Numbered from the stretch's first letter, positions 15,970-24,977 are shown. The stretch is 35,511 nt of DNA from an uncultured Bacteroidota bacterium (GCA_903824725.1 CAIJXU010000080.1:1-35511), one strand, 5' to 3'. Notes: generated by a model from the letters alone, not told the origin. Numbers and translations are program-made.

Positions 15970-16605
15970 ATGGCAAAAGCTAAAAAACCAAAACACGTTG
16001 CAGTCGCCGGCAATATAGGCGCAGGTAAAACTACTTTAACCGAGATGTTAAGTAAGCATTATCGTTGGATTCCTCAATTCGAAGATGTGGACCACAATCC
16101 CTATTTGACCGATTTTTATGATGACATGCCTCGTTGGAGTTTTAACTTACAGATATATTTTTTACATGGTCGCCTTAATCAAATTTTAGATATTCAAAGA
16201 GGTACCGAAACGATTATACAGGATCGTACTATTTATGAAGATGCTAATATTTTCGCACCCAACTTACACGAAATGGGATTAATGAGTAAGCGTGATTATG
16301 ATAACTACTATGGATTTTTTAGCACTATTAAAACAATGGTTCAACCACCCGACTTATTAATTTACTTAAAAGCGTCTGTTCCTACCCTTGTTTCTCAAAT
16401 TCAAAAAAGAGGGAGAGAATATTAAGAAAATATTCGTTTAGACTATTTAAAAAAAATAAACGAATACTATAATAAATGGATAGATGGATATAAAGAAGGG
16501 CCACTATTAATTATAGACTGCGATAAAAATAAATTCGGAGAATCCGAGGAGGATTTAGGCGAAATTATCAGCAAAGTAGACGGTATGTTGTACGGTTTAT
16601 TTTAA
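15970..16605 (+). pseudogene. Deoxynucleoside kinase interrupted by one in-frame TAA
   Basis: The family (dGK/dAK/dCK type) phosphorylates deoxynucleosides for salvage. The P-loop GNIGAGKTT (14-22), the EDVDHNPYLTDFY substrate segment and DRTIYEDANIFA are intact. At 16423-16425 the frame reads TAA, directly after KRGREY. The same frame then continues for 59 codons with convincing family sequence (ENIRLDYLKKINEYYNKW, then LLIIDCDKNKF) to a normal TAA at 16603-16605. The expected residue at the stop is Glu (GAA to TAA, one transversion). The 151-residue product ends inside the arginine-rich LID and should be inactive. No frameshift or other lesion is seen, so the change is recent, a sequencing error, or read through. 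Confidence 0.85.
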
Positions 16606-16616
16606 ACTTCACTGTA

Positions 16617-18020
16617 ATGAATGCTATTACACCACAACTACTAGAACAATTCAAAATTATTTTAGGTGCTGACTTCGTTTTTACTGATACAGATAGTATC
16701 GAAAAATACGGTAAAGATGAAACCGAGCAACTCCATTATGCCCCGCAGGTTGTTGTTAAACCTAGACATGCAAATGAAATTGCACAACTATTAAAAATTT
16801 GTAATGAACATTTAATACCCGTCACACCAAGAGGTGCGGGTACTGGATTAACAGGAGGGGCACTTCCCCATTTGGGAGGTTTGGTGATTTCCATGGAACG
16901 ATTTAATTCAATCTTGGAAATTGATGAACAAAATTTACAAGTGACCACCGAACCAGGTGTGATTACCGAAGTATTACAAAATGCTGTCAAAGAAAAAGGA
17001 TTATTTTATCCTCCTGACCCTGCCAGCAAGGGAAGCTGTTTTATAGGTGGTAATATCGCAGAAAATTCTGGCGGACCTAAAGCAGTAAAATATGGTGTCG
17101 TAAAGGATTATGTTTTAAATTTAGAAGTAGTACTTCCTACTGGTGAAATTATTTGGACAGGATCCAATGTATTAAAAAATGCAACTGGATATAATATCAC
17201 ACAACTCATTGTGGGTAGTGAAGGCACATTAGGTATTGTTACAAAAATTGTGTTAAGATTAATCCCCCATCCAAAATTTGATTTACTAATGTTGGCTCCT
17301 TTTAATAGTCTTGAAAAAGCAAGCGAAGCGGTGAGTGCTATTTTTAGAGCGGGTATCACGCCAAGTGCTATGGAATTAATGGAAATTGACGCCATCACTT
17401 TAGCTTCGAAAATGTTAGACAGCACAGCCATCCCTATAACCGAAAATTTAGCAGCCCATTTAATCATTGAGGTGGATGGCAATAATATGGAGGTATTAAT
17501 GAGTGAAATGGAAGCCATTGCTGAAGTATTGTCTCAATATGAAGCCGGTGAATTATTTTTTGCAGATGATGCGCAACAAAAAAATGAACTTTGGAAAATA
17601 CGCCGACGAGCCAATGAAGCAGCGGTGTCGGCTGGTTATACCATTGAAGAAGATACGGTTGTTCCTAGGGCGGCACTCCCTCAATTAATAAAAGGAGTGA
17701 AGGAATTAGGAGTAAAAAATGGATTTAAGGTAGTATGTTACGGGCATGCAGGTGATGGCAATTTGCATATTAGAATTAATCATCCTAGCATTAAAAAAAG
17801 TTATGGTAGTGAGGAGATGAATGCAATTTTGACACAACTTTTTATTTTAGTAAAAGGATTAGGTGGCACCATCAGTGGAGAACATGGTATTGGCCTCATT
17901 CAAAAATCGTATATGCCTGTTTTATTTGACGAGGTATCACTTGAGATTATGAGGGGAATTAAAAAAACATTTGACCCTAATCAAATTTTAAACCCAGGTA
18001 AAATTTTCGACCTAAAATAA
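16617..18020 (+). CDS. FAD-linked oxidase, GlcD/D-lactate dehydrogenase type
   Basis: Oxidises a 2-hydroxy acid (glycolate or D-lactate) using FAD. The 467 residues match GlcD. The FAD-binding PCMH domain spans about 40-220, with PRGAGTGLTGGALP (71-84), a PPDPASKGSCFIGGNIAENSGG loop (132-153) and GSEGTLGIVT (200-209). The C-terminal cap holds CYGHAGDGNLHIRIN (374-388) and ISGEHGIGLIQK (419-430), the substrate-side histidines of the family. No GlcE/GlcF partner is adjacent, so D-lactate or glycolate cannot be decided. It starts 11 nt after the broken kinase on the same strand, suggesting one transcript. Confidence 0.92.
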   Translation: MNAITPQLLEQFKIILGADFVFTDTDSIEKYGKDETEQLHYAPQVVVKPRHANEIAQLLKICNEHLIPVTPRGAGTGLTGGALPHLGGLVISMERFNSILEIDEQNLQVTTEPGVITEVLQNAVKEKGLFYPPDPASKGSCFIGGNIAENSGGPKAVKYGVVKDYVLNLEVVLPTGEIIWTGSNVLKNATGYNITQLIVGSEGTLGIVTKIVLRLIPHPKFDLLMLAPFNSLEKASEAVSAIFRAGITPSAMELMEIDAITLASKMLDSTAIPITENLAAHLIIEVDGNNMEVLMSEMEAIAEVLSQYEAGELFFADDAQQKNELWKIRRRANEAAVSAGYTIEEDTVVPRAALPQLIKGVKELGVKNGFKVVCYGHAGDGNLHIRINHPSIKKSYGSEEMNAILTQLFILVKGLGGTISGEHGIGLIQKSYMPVLFDEVSLEIMRGIKKTFDPNQILNPGKIFDLK

Positions 18021-18048
18021 TAACTTAACTTTAAATATAGAATTCAAT

Positions 18049-18648
18049 ATGCGCTTAAAAAATATTTTAGCCTTCGCGTTTCTTTTATTTAGTACCGCAT
18101 CGCTATGTCAAAATACGGTAATCACTACTAATTTATTAGATAGCAGACCCGTCTTTATTGGTGGCGGACTTGTATTAGGTGGCGGATCGCATGCCTTTCA
18201 AATGGGACTGAACCCTGAATTGATTAAAAGTTTCAATGATTATGTTGATGGTGGATTGGCGATGAATCTTTATTATGAAGTTTACGACGCTTCAGAAATT
18301 AATGCCATCAAAAGTAAAAATTTCAGATTGGGTATCGGCGCTTTTACTCGTGTTTGGCCTATCGAGAGTTTTTTTGTACAAATTCAACCTGAGTATAATT
18401 ATGCTTGGATGAATCTAACAGATGTGAGGACTGGAGCATCGGGAGTTGACAAATTTGGTGCAGAAAGTTTATTAGCAGGCGTCGGTTACGGTAAAAGAAA
18501 TGAATGGGGCATGAGTTATTTTTCCATTATGTATGATATGTTTAATAACCCCCGTTCTCAATACATAGATTCGTATAACAGAAAACAACCTATATTTAGA
18601 GCAGGTGTAGGATTCCCTTTAAGGTTCGGGGCTAGGAGAAGGCATTAA
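18049..18648 (+). CDS. Exported hypothetical protein, probably an outer-membrane beta-barrel
   Basis: The 199 residues begin with a signal peptide (basic RLKN, hydrophobic about 5-18, ending TASLCQ). The Cys there does not fit a good lipobox, so SPI cleavage before Gln is likelier. The mature part alternates hydrophobic and polar residues with many aromatic and Gly residues (FIGGGLVLGGGSHAFQMGL, LAMNLYYEVYD, FRLGIGAFTRVWP, AGVGYGKRNEWGMSYFSIMYD). It ends in PIFRAGVGFPLRFGARRRH, consistent with six to eight beta strands. I do not recognise a specific family. It lies 28 nt after the oxidase gene in the same direction, and its end overlaps the convergent LOG-family gene by 17 nt. Confidence 0.75.
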   Translation: MRLKNILAFAFLLFSTASLCQNTVITTNLLDSRPVFIGGGLVLGGGSHAFQMGLNPELIKSFNDYVDGGLAMNLYYEVYDASEINAIKSKNFRLGIGAFTRVWPIESFFVQIQPEYNYAWMNLTDVRTGASGVDKFGAESLLAGVGYGKRNEWGMSYFSIMYDMFNNPRSQYIDSYNRKQPIFRAGVGFPLRFGARRRH

Positions 18649-19171
18649 TTATTTCTTCGGCTGTGCTGCAAATTTTAACTCTATCTCTCCACGCATCATA
18701 CATAAAACCTTCTTGTTGCATATTATCCAATAAATGGACTAATGGGTCATAATAACCATTGGTATTTAAGATAAAAACTTTTTTATCATGAATTTTTAAG
18801 TTGTTCCAAGTTAGCATTTCAAACAACTCGTCCAAAGTGCCCATTCCTCCAGGTAATACTATCGCAGCATCTCCCTTTTCATATAATATTTTTTTTCGTT
18901 CATGCATGGATTCGGTGACAATGAGTTCGGTTAAGCCCTCATGTTGCGCTTCCCATTCCAATAACAATTGCGGGATAATTCCAATTACTTTACCCCCATT
19001 GTTAAGACAGGCATTAGCAACAGCGCCCATCATCCCTTTATTACCTCCTCCATAAATGAGGGTAACCTCTTTTTGAGCCAATAATTTTCCTAAAACAGTT
19101 GCTTGTGTTTCAAAATCTGCTTGATGACCCGACCTTGATCCGCAAAAAATAGTAATGGCTGAAATTTTCAT
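18632..19171 (-). CDS. LOG-family nucleotide phosphoribohydrolase (TIGR00730)
   Basis: Family members cleave nucleoside 5'-monophosphates at the N-glycosidic bond; cytokinin-activating LOG enzymes are the best known. The Rossmann-like core is clear: ITIFCGSRSG (6-15), LIYGGGNKGMMGAVA (38-52), the catalytic region MHERK (89-93) and VLPGGMGTLDELFE (105-118), the family PGGxGTxxE signature. From the chosen ATG it is 179 residues. A start 33 nt further upstream adds WKQLIKRRSK-like residues absent from the family. It is convergent with the exported protein gene and divergent from the symporter. The true substrate in bacteria is usually unknown. Confidence 0.9.
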   Translation of the reverse strand: MKISAITIFCGSRSGHQADFETQATVLGKLLAQKEVTLIYGGGNKGMMGAVANACLNNGGKVIGIIPQLLLEWEAQHEGLTELIVTESMHERKKILYEKGDAAIVLPGGMGTLDELFEMLTWNNLKIHDKKVFILNTNGYYDPLVHLLDNMQQEGFMYDAWRDRVKICSTAEEIINAFS

Positions 19172-19231
19172 TTTTGATCTTCTTTTAATTAACTGTTTCC
19201 ACAATTTAACTAATTAATCCAAAGTTTATAT

Positions 19232-19239
19232 TTACTTTG
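19232..19239 (+). promoter_or_regulatory. Imperfect -7 box for the symporter operon
   Basis: TTACTTTG has one mismatch to TAnnTTTG and lies 18 nt before the ATG at 19258, in the divergent gap with the LOG-family gene. No -33 element was confirmed. Confidence 0.35.
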
Positions 19240-19257
19240 CTTAATTAAAATAAATAT

Positions 19258-20724
19258 ATGAGCGCCTCCCTGCTTTTCGCCTTTGTCATTGCTTATTTTG
19301 TACTCCTTTTAGGGGTGGCTAAAGTAGCAGGCAAAAATAGCAATAACATGTCTTTTTTTATTGGCAATAAAAACAGCAATTGGATGTTGGTTGCTTTTGG
19401 CATGATTGGAACTTCACTCAGCGGTGTTACTTTTGTCAGTGTACCCGGCGCAGTGGGTATAGATTCATTTCATTATTTACAAATCACTTTGGGCTATTTA
19501 ATTGGTTATTTAGCCATCGCCTATGTGTTACTTCCTATCTATTACAAGCTCAACCTTACATCTATTTATTACTATTTGGAAAACAGATTAGGAATGGGCG
19601 CTTATAAAACCGGCGCTTCGTTTTTTATCTTATCTCGAACCCTAGGTGCCACAGCTCGCTTATACCTTGTGGTAAAAATTTTACAAGTATTTATTTTAGA
19701 CAATATGGGTATCCCTTTTTGGGCAACCACCATTGTCATTTTAGTGATGATATTATTATATACTTATGAAGGAGGCGTAAAAACGATTGTATGGACCGAT
19801 ACACTTCAAACATCTGGTATGTTATTGGGACTTATTATATGTAGTATTTACATTATGTCCAATTTGCACTTATCGGTAGTGGGTGCTTGGCAAGCCATGG
19901 AAGCTAAAGGGATTGCCAACGTTTTTGATATGAATGTGAATAATAAATCGTTCTTTTTAAAACAGATCATTGGAGGGGCTTTTGTTACCCTTACCATGAC
20001 AGGGCTTGATCAAGAAATGATGCAAAAAAACATATCTGTCAAAACTTTAAAAGATGCACAAAAAAATATGGTCACCATTGGGTTTACCATGTTATTTGCA
20101 ATTAGTCTTTTTTTATTCTTAGGTGGGCTTTTAAATTTATATGCGGCACAAAATAATGTAACCGCTGCTGGAGATACCTTATTTCCTACATTGGCTTTAC
20201 ATCATATGCCCCCTTATATATCTATCATTTTCATTTTGGCTTTAATATCAGCTTTGTTTCCTAGCGCAGATGGCGCCATTACAGCATTGACCTCTAGTTT
20301 TTGTATTGATATGATTGGAATGCAAAAAAAATTAGACTGGGATGAATCAAAAAGGAAAAAAATCAGACAAAGAGTTCATTTAGGGTTTGCATTTATTTTT
20401 TTATTATTAGTCATGGTATTTAAATGGATTGATAACAAAAGTATTATTGATTTAATTTTAAAAATAGCCTCCTACACTTACGGACCCCTTTTAGGATTAT
20501 TCGCATTTGGTATTTTAACACAACGTCAAATCAAGGACCGATGGGCCTTTCTTCCTTGCTTTATTGCCCCCTTACTTTGCTTATTATTAGATTACCTACA
20601 ACCCTATTTTTTTGGAGCAACCCCTGGCAGCTTTAGAATTGGACAGGAATTATTGATCATCAATGGCTTATTTACCTTTTTAGGATTATTGTTAATTTCA
20701 TCGTCTAATAGCGAAAAAAAATAG
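19258..20724 (+). CDS. Sodium:solute symporter (SSS family)
   Basis: An inner-membrane Na+-coupled transporter of 488 residues with about 13 hydrophobic helices. Family features include GTSLSGVTFVSVPGAVG in helix 2, the substrate/sodium region RTLGATARLYLVVKILQ, YEGGVKTIVWTDTLQ, TMTGLDQEMMQKNISVKTLKDAQKNM (loop), and ISALFPSADGAITALTSSFCIDM, which carries the small-residue sodium-site stretch. The solute cannot be assigned from sequence. It leads a tight plus-strand run with the O-methyltransferase, glucosaminidase and hpt genes (gaps 11, 2 and 29 nt). Confidence 0.93.
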   Translation: MSASLLFAFVIAYFVLLLGVAKVAGKNSNNMSFFIGNKNSNWMLVAFGMIGTSLSGVTFVSVPGAVGIDSFHYLQITLGYLIGYLAIAYVLLPIYYKLNLTSIYYYLENRLGMGAYKTGASFFILSRTLGATARLYLVVKILQVFILDNMGIPFWATTIVILVMILLYTYEGGVKTIVWTDTLQTSGMLLGLIICSIYIMSNLHLSVVGAWQAMEAKGIANVFDMNVNNKSFFLKQIIGGAFVTLTMTGLDQEMMQKNISVKTLKDAQKNMVTIGFTMLFAISLFLFLGGLLNLYAAQNNVTAAGDTLFPTLALHHMPPYISIIFILALISALFPSADGAITALTSSFCIDMIGMQKKLDWDESKRKKIRQRVHLGFAFIFLLLVMVFKWIDNKSIIDLILKIASYTYGPLLGLFAFGILTQRQIKDRWAFLPCFIAPLLCLLLDYLQPYFFGATPGSFRIGQELLIINGLFTFLGLLLISSSNSEKK

Positions 20725-20735
20725 AACTTTGGCCA

Positions 20736-21374
20736 ATGGATTTTATTAACCCTTTGGCGAATGATTATGCAGCGCAATTTAGCAATGCCACCCCTTCCTA
20801 TTTAAAGGAAGTGTATGAAACTACTTTAGCGACCCATTCCCATGCGGAAATGCAAAGCAGTTGGACCCAAGGCGGCTTTTTAAGTTTAATAAGTAAATTA
20901 TTACAACCTACCCATATTTTAGAAGTAGGTACTTTTTCAGGATTTAGTGCCATGTGCTTGGCCGAAGGTCTAAAGGTAGATGGCCAGTTACATACCATTG
21001 AATTAAGAGAAGAAGATGCTATTAAAGCTAAAAATAACATACTGCTATGCCCTCACAAGGAAAAAATAAAAGTACATATAGGAGACGCAGGTGAAATATT
21101 GCAACATCTAACAGCGCCATGGGACCTTGTATTTATAGACGCCGACAAAGTCAATTATGCAAAATACTATCAAATGATTTTCCCTCATGTAAAAAGCAAC
21201 GGTTTAATTATTGCTGACAATGTATTATTTCATGGCGAAGTTTTAAATGAAGCTATGAAAGGAAAAAACGCTAAAGCAATTCATGCCTTTAATCAAATCG
21301 TCATCAACGACTCTTTGGCAGATACCATTATGTTAACAGTCCGAGACGGCTTATCTTTAATTAGAAAAAAATAA
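20736..21374 (+). CDS. SAM-dependent O-methyltransferase (YrrM/COMT-like)
   Basis: A small O-methyltransferase of 212 residues with a Rossmann fold. The SAM-binding motif is ILEVGTFSGFSAMCLAEGL (61-79), the acidic ribose-binding segment is HTIELREED, and the divalent metal/catalytic region has D135 (LVFIDADK) and D161-N162 (IIADNVLFHGEV). This matches the cation-dependent COMT/caffeoyl-CoA group. The natural substrate is unknown. It starts 11 nt after the symporter and ends 2 nt before the glucosaminidase gene, so it is probably co-translated within the operon. Confidence 0.92.
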   Translation: MDFINPLANDYAAQFSNATPSYLKEVYETTLATHSHAEMQSSWTQGGFLSLISKLLQPTHILEVGTFSGFSAMCLAEGLKVDGQLHTIELREEDAIKAKNNILLCPHKEKIKVHIGDAGEILQHLTAPWDLVFIDADKVNYAKYYQMIFPHVKSNGLIIADNVLFHGEVLNEAMKGKNAKAIHAFNQIVINDSLADTIMLTVRDGLSLIRKK

Positions 21375-21376
21375 GA

Positions 21377-22576
21377 ATGAAATTAAAAATTTTGATTTCC
21401 CTTTTCATATGGGGAATTTGTTTTGAATTAAGTGCACAAAAAACCGCTACCCTCATTTATATAGATCAATATAAAGACATCGCCATCAAGGAAATGAAAC
21501 GCACAGGTATCCCCGCTTCTATTACCTTAGCGCAAGGGATCGTAGAATCCAATAGTGGCCAAAGTAATTTAGCTGCCAATTTTAATAACCATTTTGGAAT
21601 TAAATGTAAACTAGATTGGAAGGGCGAGACCACTTACCAAGATGATGATGCGAAACAAGAATGTTTTAGGGTATACCCCAACGCCCAAGCTTCCTTTATA
21701 GATCATTCCAACTTTATTAAATCAAGGCCTAATTATGCCCCCTTATTTCTATTAGATCCTGTTGATGATTCGGCATGGGCCATTGGTTTAAAAAAAGCAG
21801 GTTATGCCACAGCAAGTGATTATGCAAAAAAATTAATGAAAGTGATTGACGACTTTGAATTATCACAGTTTAATTTTCCTGAATTAAATGATGAAAATGA
21901 TTCCATTATTAAGGATACTAAATTACCCATTACTAAAACGGATACAGCGGCCTTACCTACCATAGCAGCTGTTCGTATAATTAAAGTGTCGGATTCAATC
22001 ATTAATAAATCAACTGCAAAAGACACTACAGTGGCCTTGCCTACTATAGTGACTGTTCCTAAAGTGAAAATCTCGGATTCAATAAACATTAAATCAACTA
22101 CAAAAGAATCCACAATAGCATGGTCAACAATTGCCCCAATTCCAAAAATAAAAGTAAATAGCACTGCTAAGGATTCTATTTCAAAAAAGGATTTGAACAA
22201 TTACCCTACCACTCCATTTAAGATTAACCAAGTTGCTGTGATCTGGGCTAAAGCTGGTAGCTCACTATTACAAATAGCCACCGAACATCATATTCCTTTA
22301 TATAAAATTTTTGTTTTTAATGACTTGAATGAATCAGATTTATTGGAAAACGATCAATTACTTTTCTTGAGTGCTAAAAAAACAGAAGGCAGTAAAAGCT
22401 TTCATACTGTAGCGAAAGGAGAAACCTTGTATGATATCAGCCAAATGGAGGGTATACAATTAAAAAAAATAAAAGAATACAATCCAACAATAACCAAGGA
22501 TGCCCTCACTGTGGGAACCACCTTAATTTTAATGAAACCGAAGGAACCCTCAAAAAAAATAATTCTAAACAAATAA
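21377..22576 (+). CDS. Exported N-acetylglucosaminidase with tandem repeats and LysM domains
   Basis: A peptidoglycan hydrolase of 399 residues. A signal peptide (1-20, ending ELSA before Q) precedes a glucosaminidase (PF01832-like) domain at about 26-165, with predicted catalytic E57 in AQGIVESNSGQSNLA and NHFGIKCK downstream. Residues 192-270 are a low-complexity linker of two 28-residue units beginning ALPTI (192-219, 220-247) and a degenerate third. Two LysM-type modules follow: a weak one at about 284-333 and a clear one at about 341-388 (FHTVAKGETLYDIS), which should anchor it to peptidoglycan. Likely role: cell-wall remodelling in the periplasm. Confidence 0.92.
   Translation: MKLKILISLFIWGICFELSAQKTATLIYIDQYKDIAIKEMKRTGIPASITLAQGIVESNSGQSNLAANFNNHFGIKCKLDWKGETTYQDDDAKQECFRVYPNAQASFIDHSNFIKSRPNYAPLFLLDPVDDSAWAIGLKKAGYATASDYAKKLMKVIDDFELSQFNFPELNDENDSIIKDTKLPITKTDTAALPTIAAVRIIKVSDSIINKSTAKDTTVALPTIVTVPKVKISDSINIKSTTKESTIAWSTIAPIPKIKVNSTAKDSISKKDLNNYPTTPFKINQVAVIWAKAGSSLLQIATEHHIPLYKIFVFNDLNESDLLENDQLLFLSAKKTEGSKSFHTVAKGETLYDISQMEGIQLKKIKEYNPTITKDALTVGTTLILMKPKEPSKKIILNK
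21950..22180 (+). repeat. 84-bp in-frame tandem repeat within the glucosaminidase gene
   Basis: Units at 21950-22033 and 22034-22117 have the same length (84 bp, 28 codons) and align along their whole length, with protein cores ALPTI, K(V/I)SDSI, KST and KD/KE. A shorter, diverged third unit runs to about 22180 (AxSTI, IPKIKV, NSTAKDSI). Divergence between units shows an old duplication; a whole-codon period keeps the frame. Confidence 0.8.
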
Positions 22577-22605
22577 AAGACGCCTTTTATCTTAACTTTA
22601 TTCAT

Positions 22606-23145
22606 ATGCAGACCATAAAAATATACGACAAGGAATTTACGCCCTATATTACCGACGCAGAAATTCAAGATAAAATCAAGCTGCTTGCACAACAATTGAA
22701 AACTGATTATGCCGATAAAAAGCCATTATTTTTATCCGTATTAAATGGGTCTTTTTTATTTACAGCTGACTTATTTAAACATTTAACAATTAAAGCGGAG
22801 GTTTGCTTTGTAAAACTTGCTTCCTACAAGGGTGTAAGTTCGACAGGTAATGTCATTACTGCGATAGGATTAGACACGAATTTAAGTGGTCGTCATGTAA
22901 TTATTTTGGAAGATATTATTGATACAGGTAAAACCTTACATCATTTTTTACCTCAATTAAAAACACAGCAATTAGCGTCCTTAAAAATTGCGGTCTTGCT
23001 TAATAAAAAAGAGGCCCTTGCCTACCCTGTTCAAGTAGATTACGCCTGCTTCGATATCCCCAATAAATTTGTAGTAGGTTATGGTTTAGATTATGATGGT
23101 CTTGGAAGAAACTCAAAAGACATTTATCAACTAAAAGAATCCTAA
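22606..23145 (+). CDS. hpt: Hypoxanthine phosphoribosyltransferase
   Basis: Salvages hypoxanthine (and usually guanine) to the nucleotide with PRPP. The 179 residues contain the type I PRTase fold: PLFLSVLNGSFLFTADL (40-56), FVKLASYKG (68-76, flexible-loop area), and the PRPP-binding motif VIILEDIIDTGKTL (98-111) with its two acidic residues. VDYACFDIPNKFVVGYGLDYDGLGR near the end carries the base-binding aromatic and Asp. Length and motifs fit HPRT rather than xanthine or adenine enzymes. It starts 29 nt after the glucosaminidase stop and ends convergent to dnaJ. Confidence 0.95.
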   Translation: MQTIKIYDKEFTPYITDAEIQDKIKLLAQQLKTDYADKKPLFLSVLNGSFLFTADLFKHLTIKAEVCFVKLASYKGVSSTGNVITAIGLDTNLSGRHVIILEDIIDTGKTLHHFLPQLKTQQLASLKIAVLLNKKEALAYPVQVDYACFDIPNKFVVGYGLDYDGLGRNSKDIYQLKES

Positions 23146-23166
23146 AAAACTATTTCGTTCAATTCC

Positions 23167-24336
23167 TTATCTGAATGCTTCCTTCACTCGATCAAAAAAG
23201 CTCTTTTCTCCCTTTACTGGCTTGGGTTTAAAGTTCTCACTCAATTGCATTTTTTCTAAAGCTGCTTTTTCTTCATCCGATACATGCTGAGGTGTCCAAA
23301 TATTCACATTAATTAATTGATCCCCTTTAGCATAGCCTTGCACTTCAGGAAATCCCTTTCCTTTTAATCTAAATATTTTTCCGCTTTGTGTCCCTGGTGG
23401 AATTTTAATTTTTGCACGACCATCAATGGTAGGTACTTCTACACTCGTTCCAAATACCGCATCTGGAATGGTAATATATAAATCATATGCTACATTCAAT
23501 CCATCTCTATGTAAAGATTCATGTGGTTCTTCCTCAATCATGATAATCAAATCGCCAGGACTGCCCCCTCTTTCACCTGTATTTCCTTTGCCTGACATAC
23601 TTAATTGCATTCCATCTTGTACACCAGCTGGTATATCAATTGAAATGGTTTCGTCACCAAACATACGACCCTCTCCTTTACATGATGTACATTTTGCAGT
23701 GATTGTATTTCCCTCCCCTTGACAGGTAGGACAAGTATTCACTGTTTGCATTTGACCTAAAAAAGTATTGGTCACTCTTTTAACCTGACCCGAACCATTA
23801 CATGTTCCGCAGGTTTGAACACTATTTTTATCCTTAGCGCCATTACCACCACAAGAGGTACAAGGAACATGTTTTTTTACCTTTACTTGCTTGTTTACCC
23901 CATTCGCTATTTCTTCAAAAGATAATTTTAATTTGATTCTCAAATTACTTCCTCTTTGACCAGTTGCTCTTGACGATCTTGCTCTTCCTCCCCCTCCACC
24001 AAAAAATCCACCAAATCCTTCGTCTCCAAAAATGTCACCAAATTGACTAAAAATATCATTCATATTCATTCCACCACCACTAAAGCCACCTGCGCCGCCA
24101 CCTGTTCCTGGACCAAATGCTTGATGTCCAAAACGGTCGTACTTTGCTTTTTTATCTGCATCACTTAATATTTCATATGATTCGGCAGCTTCCTTGAATT
24201 TTTCTTCGGCTTGCTTATCTCCAGGATTTCTGTCGGGATGAAATTGCATCGCTACCTTACGATATGCTTTTTTAATTTCATCCGCAGTTGCCGATTTACT
24301 TACCCCTAATATTTCGTAATAATCTCTTTTTGACAT
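23167..24336 (-). CDS. dnaJ: Chaperone protein DnaJ
   Basis: The J-protein co-chaperone that stimulates DnaK. It is 389 residues with the complete type I architecture: a J domain (about 3-70) with HPD at 33-35, a Gly/Phe-rich linker (about 72-130), a zinc domain with four CxxCxGxG repeats (Cys pairs 159/162, 176/179, 202/205, 216/219), and C-terminal substrate-binding domains (CTDI/II, about 230-370). It follows grpE by 9 nt on the same strand; dnaK is not in this window. No CIRCE-like inverted repeat was seen upstream of the operon. Confidence 0.98.
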   Translation of the reverse strand: MSKRDYYEILGVSKSATADEIKKAYRKVAMQFHPDRNPGDKQAEEKFKEAAESYEILSDADKKAKYDRFGHQAFGPGTGGGAGGFSGGGMNMNDIFSQFGDIFGDEGFGGFFGGGGGRARSSRATGQRGSNLRIKLKLSFEEIANGVNKQVKVKKHVPCTSCGGNGAKDKNSVQTCGTCNGSGQVKRVTNTFLGQMQTVNTCPTCQGEGNTITAKCTSCKGEGRMFGDETISIDIPAGVQDGMQLSMSGKGNTGERGGSPGDLIIMIEEEPHESLHRDGLNVAYDLYITIPDAVFGTSVEVPTIDGRAKIKIPPGTQSGKIFRLKGKGFPEVQGYAKGDQLINVNIWTPQHVSDEEKAALEKMQLSENFKPKPVKGEKSFFDRVKEAFR

Positions 24337-24345
24337 ATTGTGTTT

Positions 24346-24918
24346 TTATTTGCCTACAACCACTTTAGCAAAACGAATAATTTTATCATTTAACAAATAC
24401 CCTTTAGATATTTCATCTACAATTTTTCCTTTCATCTTTTCATTTGGTGCCGGCACTTCGGTAATGGCTTCATGCTTGTCCACATCAAAAGTTTGTTGGA
24501 TACTTTCCATCGCAACCACTCCTTTCGATTGTAATGTAGATCTCACTTTATTAAAAACCAATTGTATTCCTTCCTTTTGCATGGCTATGTCATCTGAGCT
24601 ATTCAATTGCTTTTCTGCACGGTCACAATCGTCCAACACATCCAAAAATGATACAATCACTTCCTTACTTGCAGTCTGAATCAGCTCCATTCGTTCTTTG
24701 GCTGTACGGCGTCTAAAATTTTCGAATTCGGCCATCAATCTTAGGTATTTGTCCTTTTGATCTACTAACTCCAATTTTAAGGTATCCAATTCGCTTAAAG
24801 GAGGGGTTTCGGCCCCTTGTTCCTCAGACAAAGCGGCAGTATTGTCTGCAGCTTCATTTTCGAGTGTATTTGCCTCCATATTTGCAGGTTCAGTGTTGAT
24901 TGGTTCGTTCTTTTGCAT
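24346..24918 (-). CDS. grpE: Nucleotide exchange factor GrpE
   Basis: Releases ADP from DnaK. From the chosen start it is 190 residues: a disordered acidic N-terminus (about 1-45, Glu/Asn-rich), a long coiled coil (about 45-95, with DKYLRLMAEFENFRRRTAKERMEL), and the C-terminal beta-wing domain ending in GYLLNDKIIRFAKVVVGK. The open frame extends to 25014, but the extra 32 residues are hydrophobic and Cys/Phe-rich and lie across and upstream of the promoter at 24945-24977. I therefore start at MQKNEPINTEP. It is the first gene of grpE-dnaJ. Confidence 0.95.
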   Translation of the reverse strand: MQKNEPINTEPANMEANTLENEAADNTAALSEEQGAETPPLSELDTLKLELVDQKDKYLRLMAEFENFRRRTAKERMELIQTASKEVIVSFLDVLDDCDRAEKQLNSSDDIAMQKEGIQLVFNKVRSTLQSKGVVAMESIQQTFDVDKHEAITEVPAPNEKMKGKIVDEISKGYLLNDKIIRFAKVVVGK

Positions 24919-24944
24919 AATCAGGTATTGATACAAATATCTGC

Positions 24945-24977
24945 CAAAAATATTGCCAAAGCAGTAAAATAGCAAAA
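24945..24977 (-). promoter_or_regulatory. Complete promoter of grpE-dnaJ
   Basis: On the minus strand TTTTG (24977-24973), 20 nt, then TATTTTTG (24952-24945): both elements of the Bacteroidota housekeeping promoter at normal spacing. The predicted start near 24938 gives a leader of about 20 nt and fixes the grpE start at 24918. Confidence 0.75.

Noticed and set aside
16423..16425. Programmed recoding or selenocysteine/pyrrolysine-like readthrough at the kinase stop
   Set aside because: The codon is TAA, not TGA or TAG, and I see no conserved downstream stem or slippery site; a plain nonsense change or sequence error is simpler.
17108..17518. Open antisense frame of 136 codons inside the FAD oxidase gene
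   Set aside because: It lies wholly opposite a well-supported gene and has no recognisable domain; it is a compositional shadow, like the other antisense frames here.
21950..22180. CRISPR-like repeat array
   Set aside because: The units are adjacent without unique spacers, are in frame and encode protein repeats.
21820..22200. Open antisense frame of 126 codons across the 84-bp repeats
   Set aside because: It is a by-product of the in-frame repeat on the plus strand; the coding evidence (signal peptide, hydrolase, LysM) is all on the plus strand.
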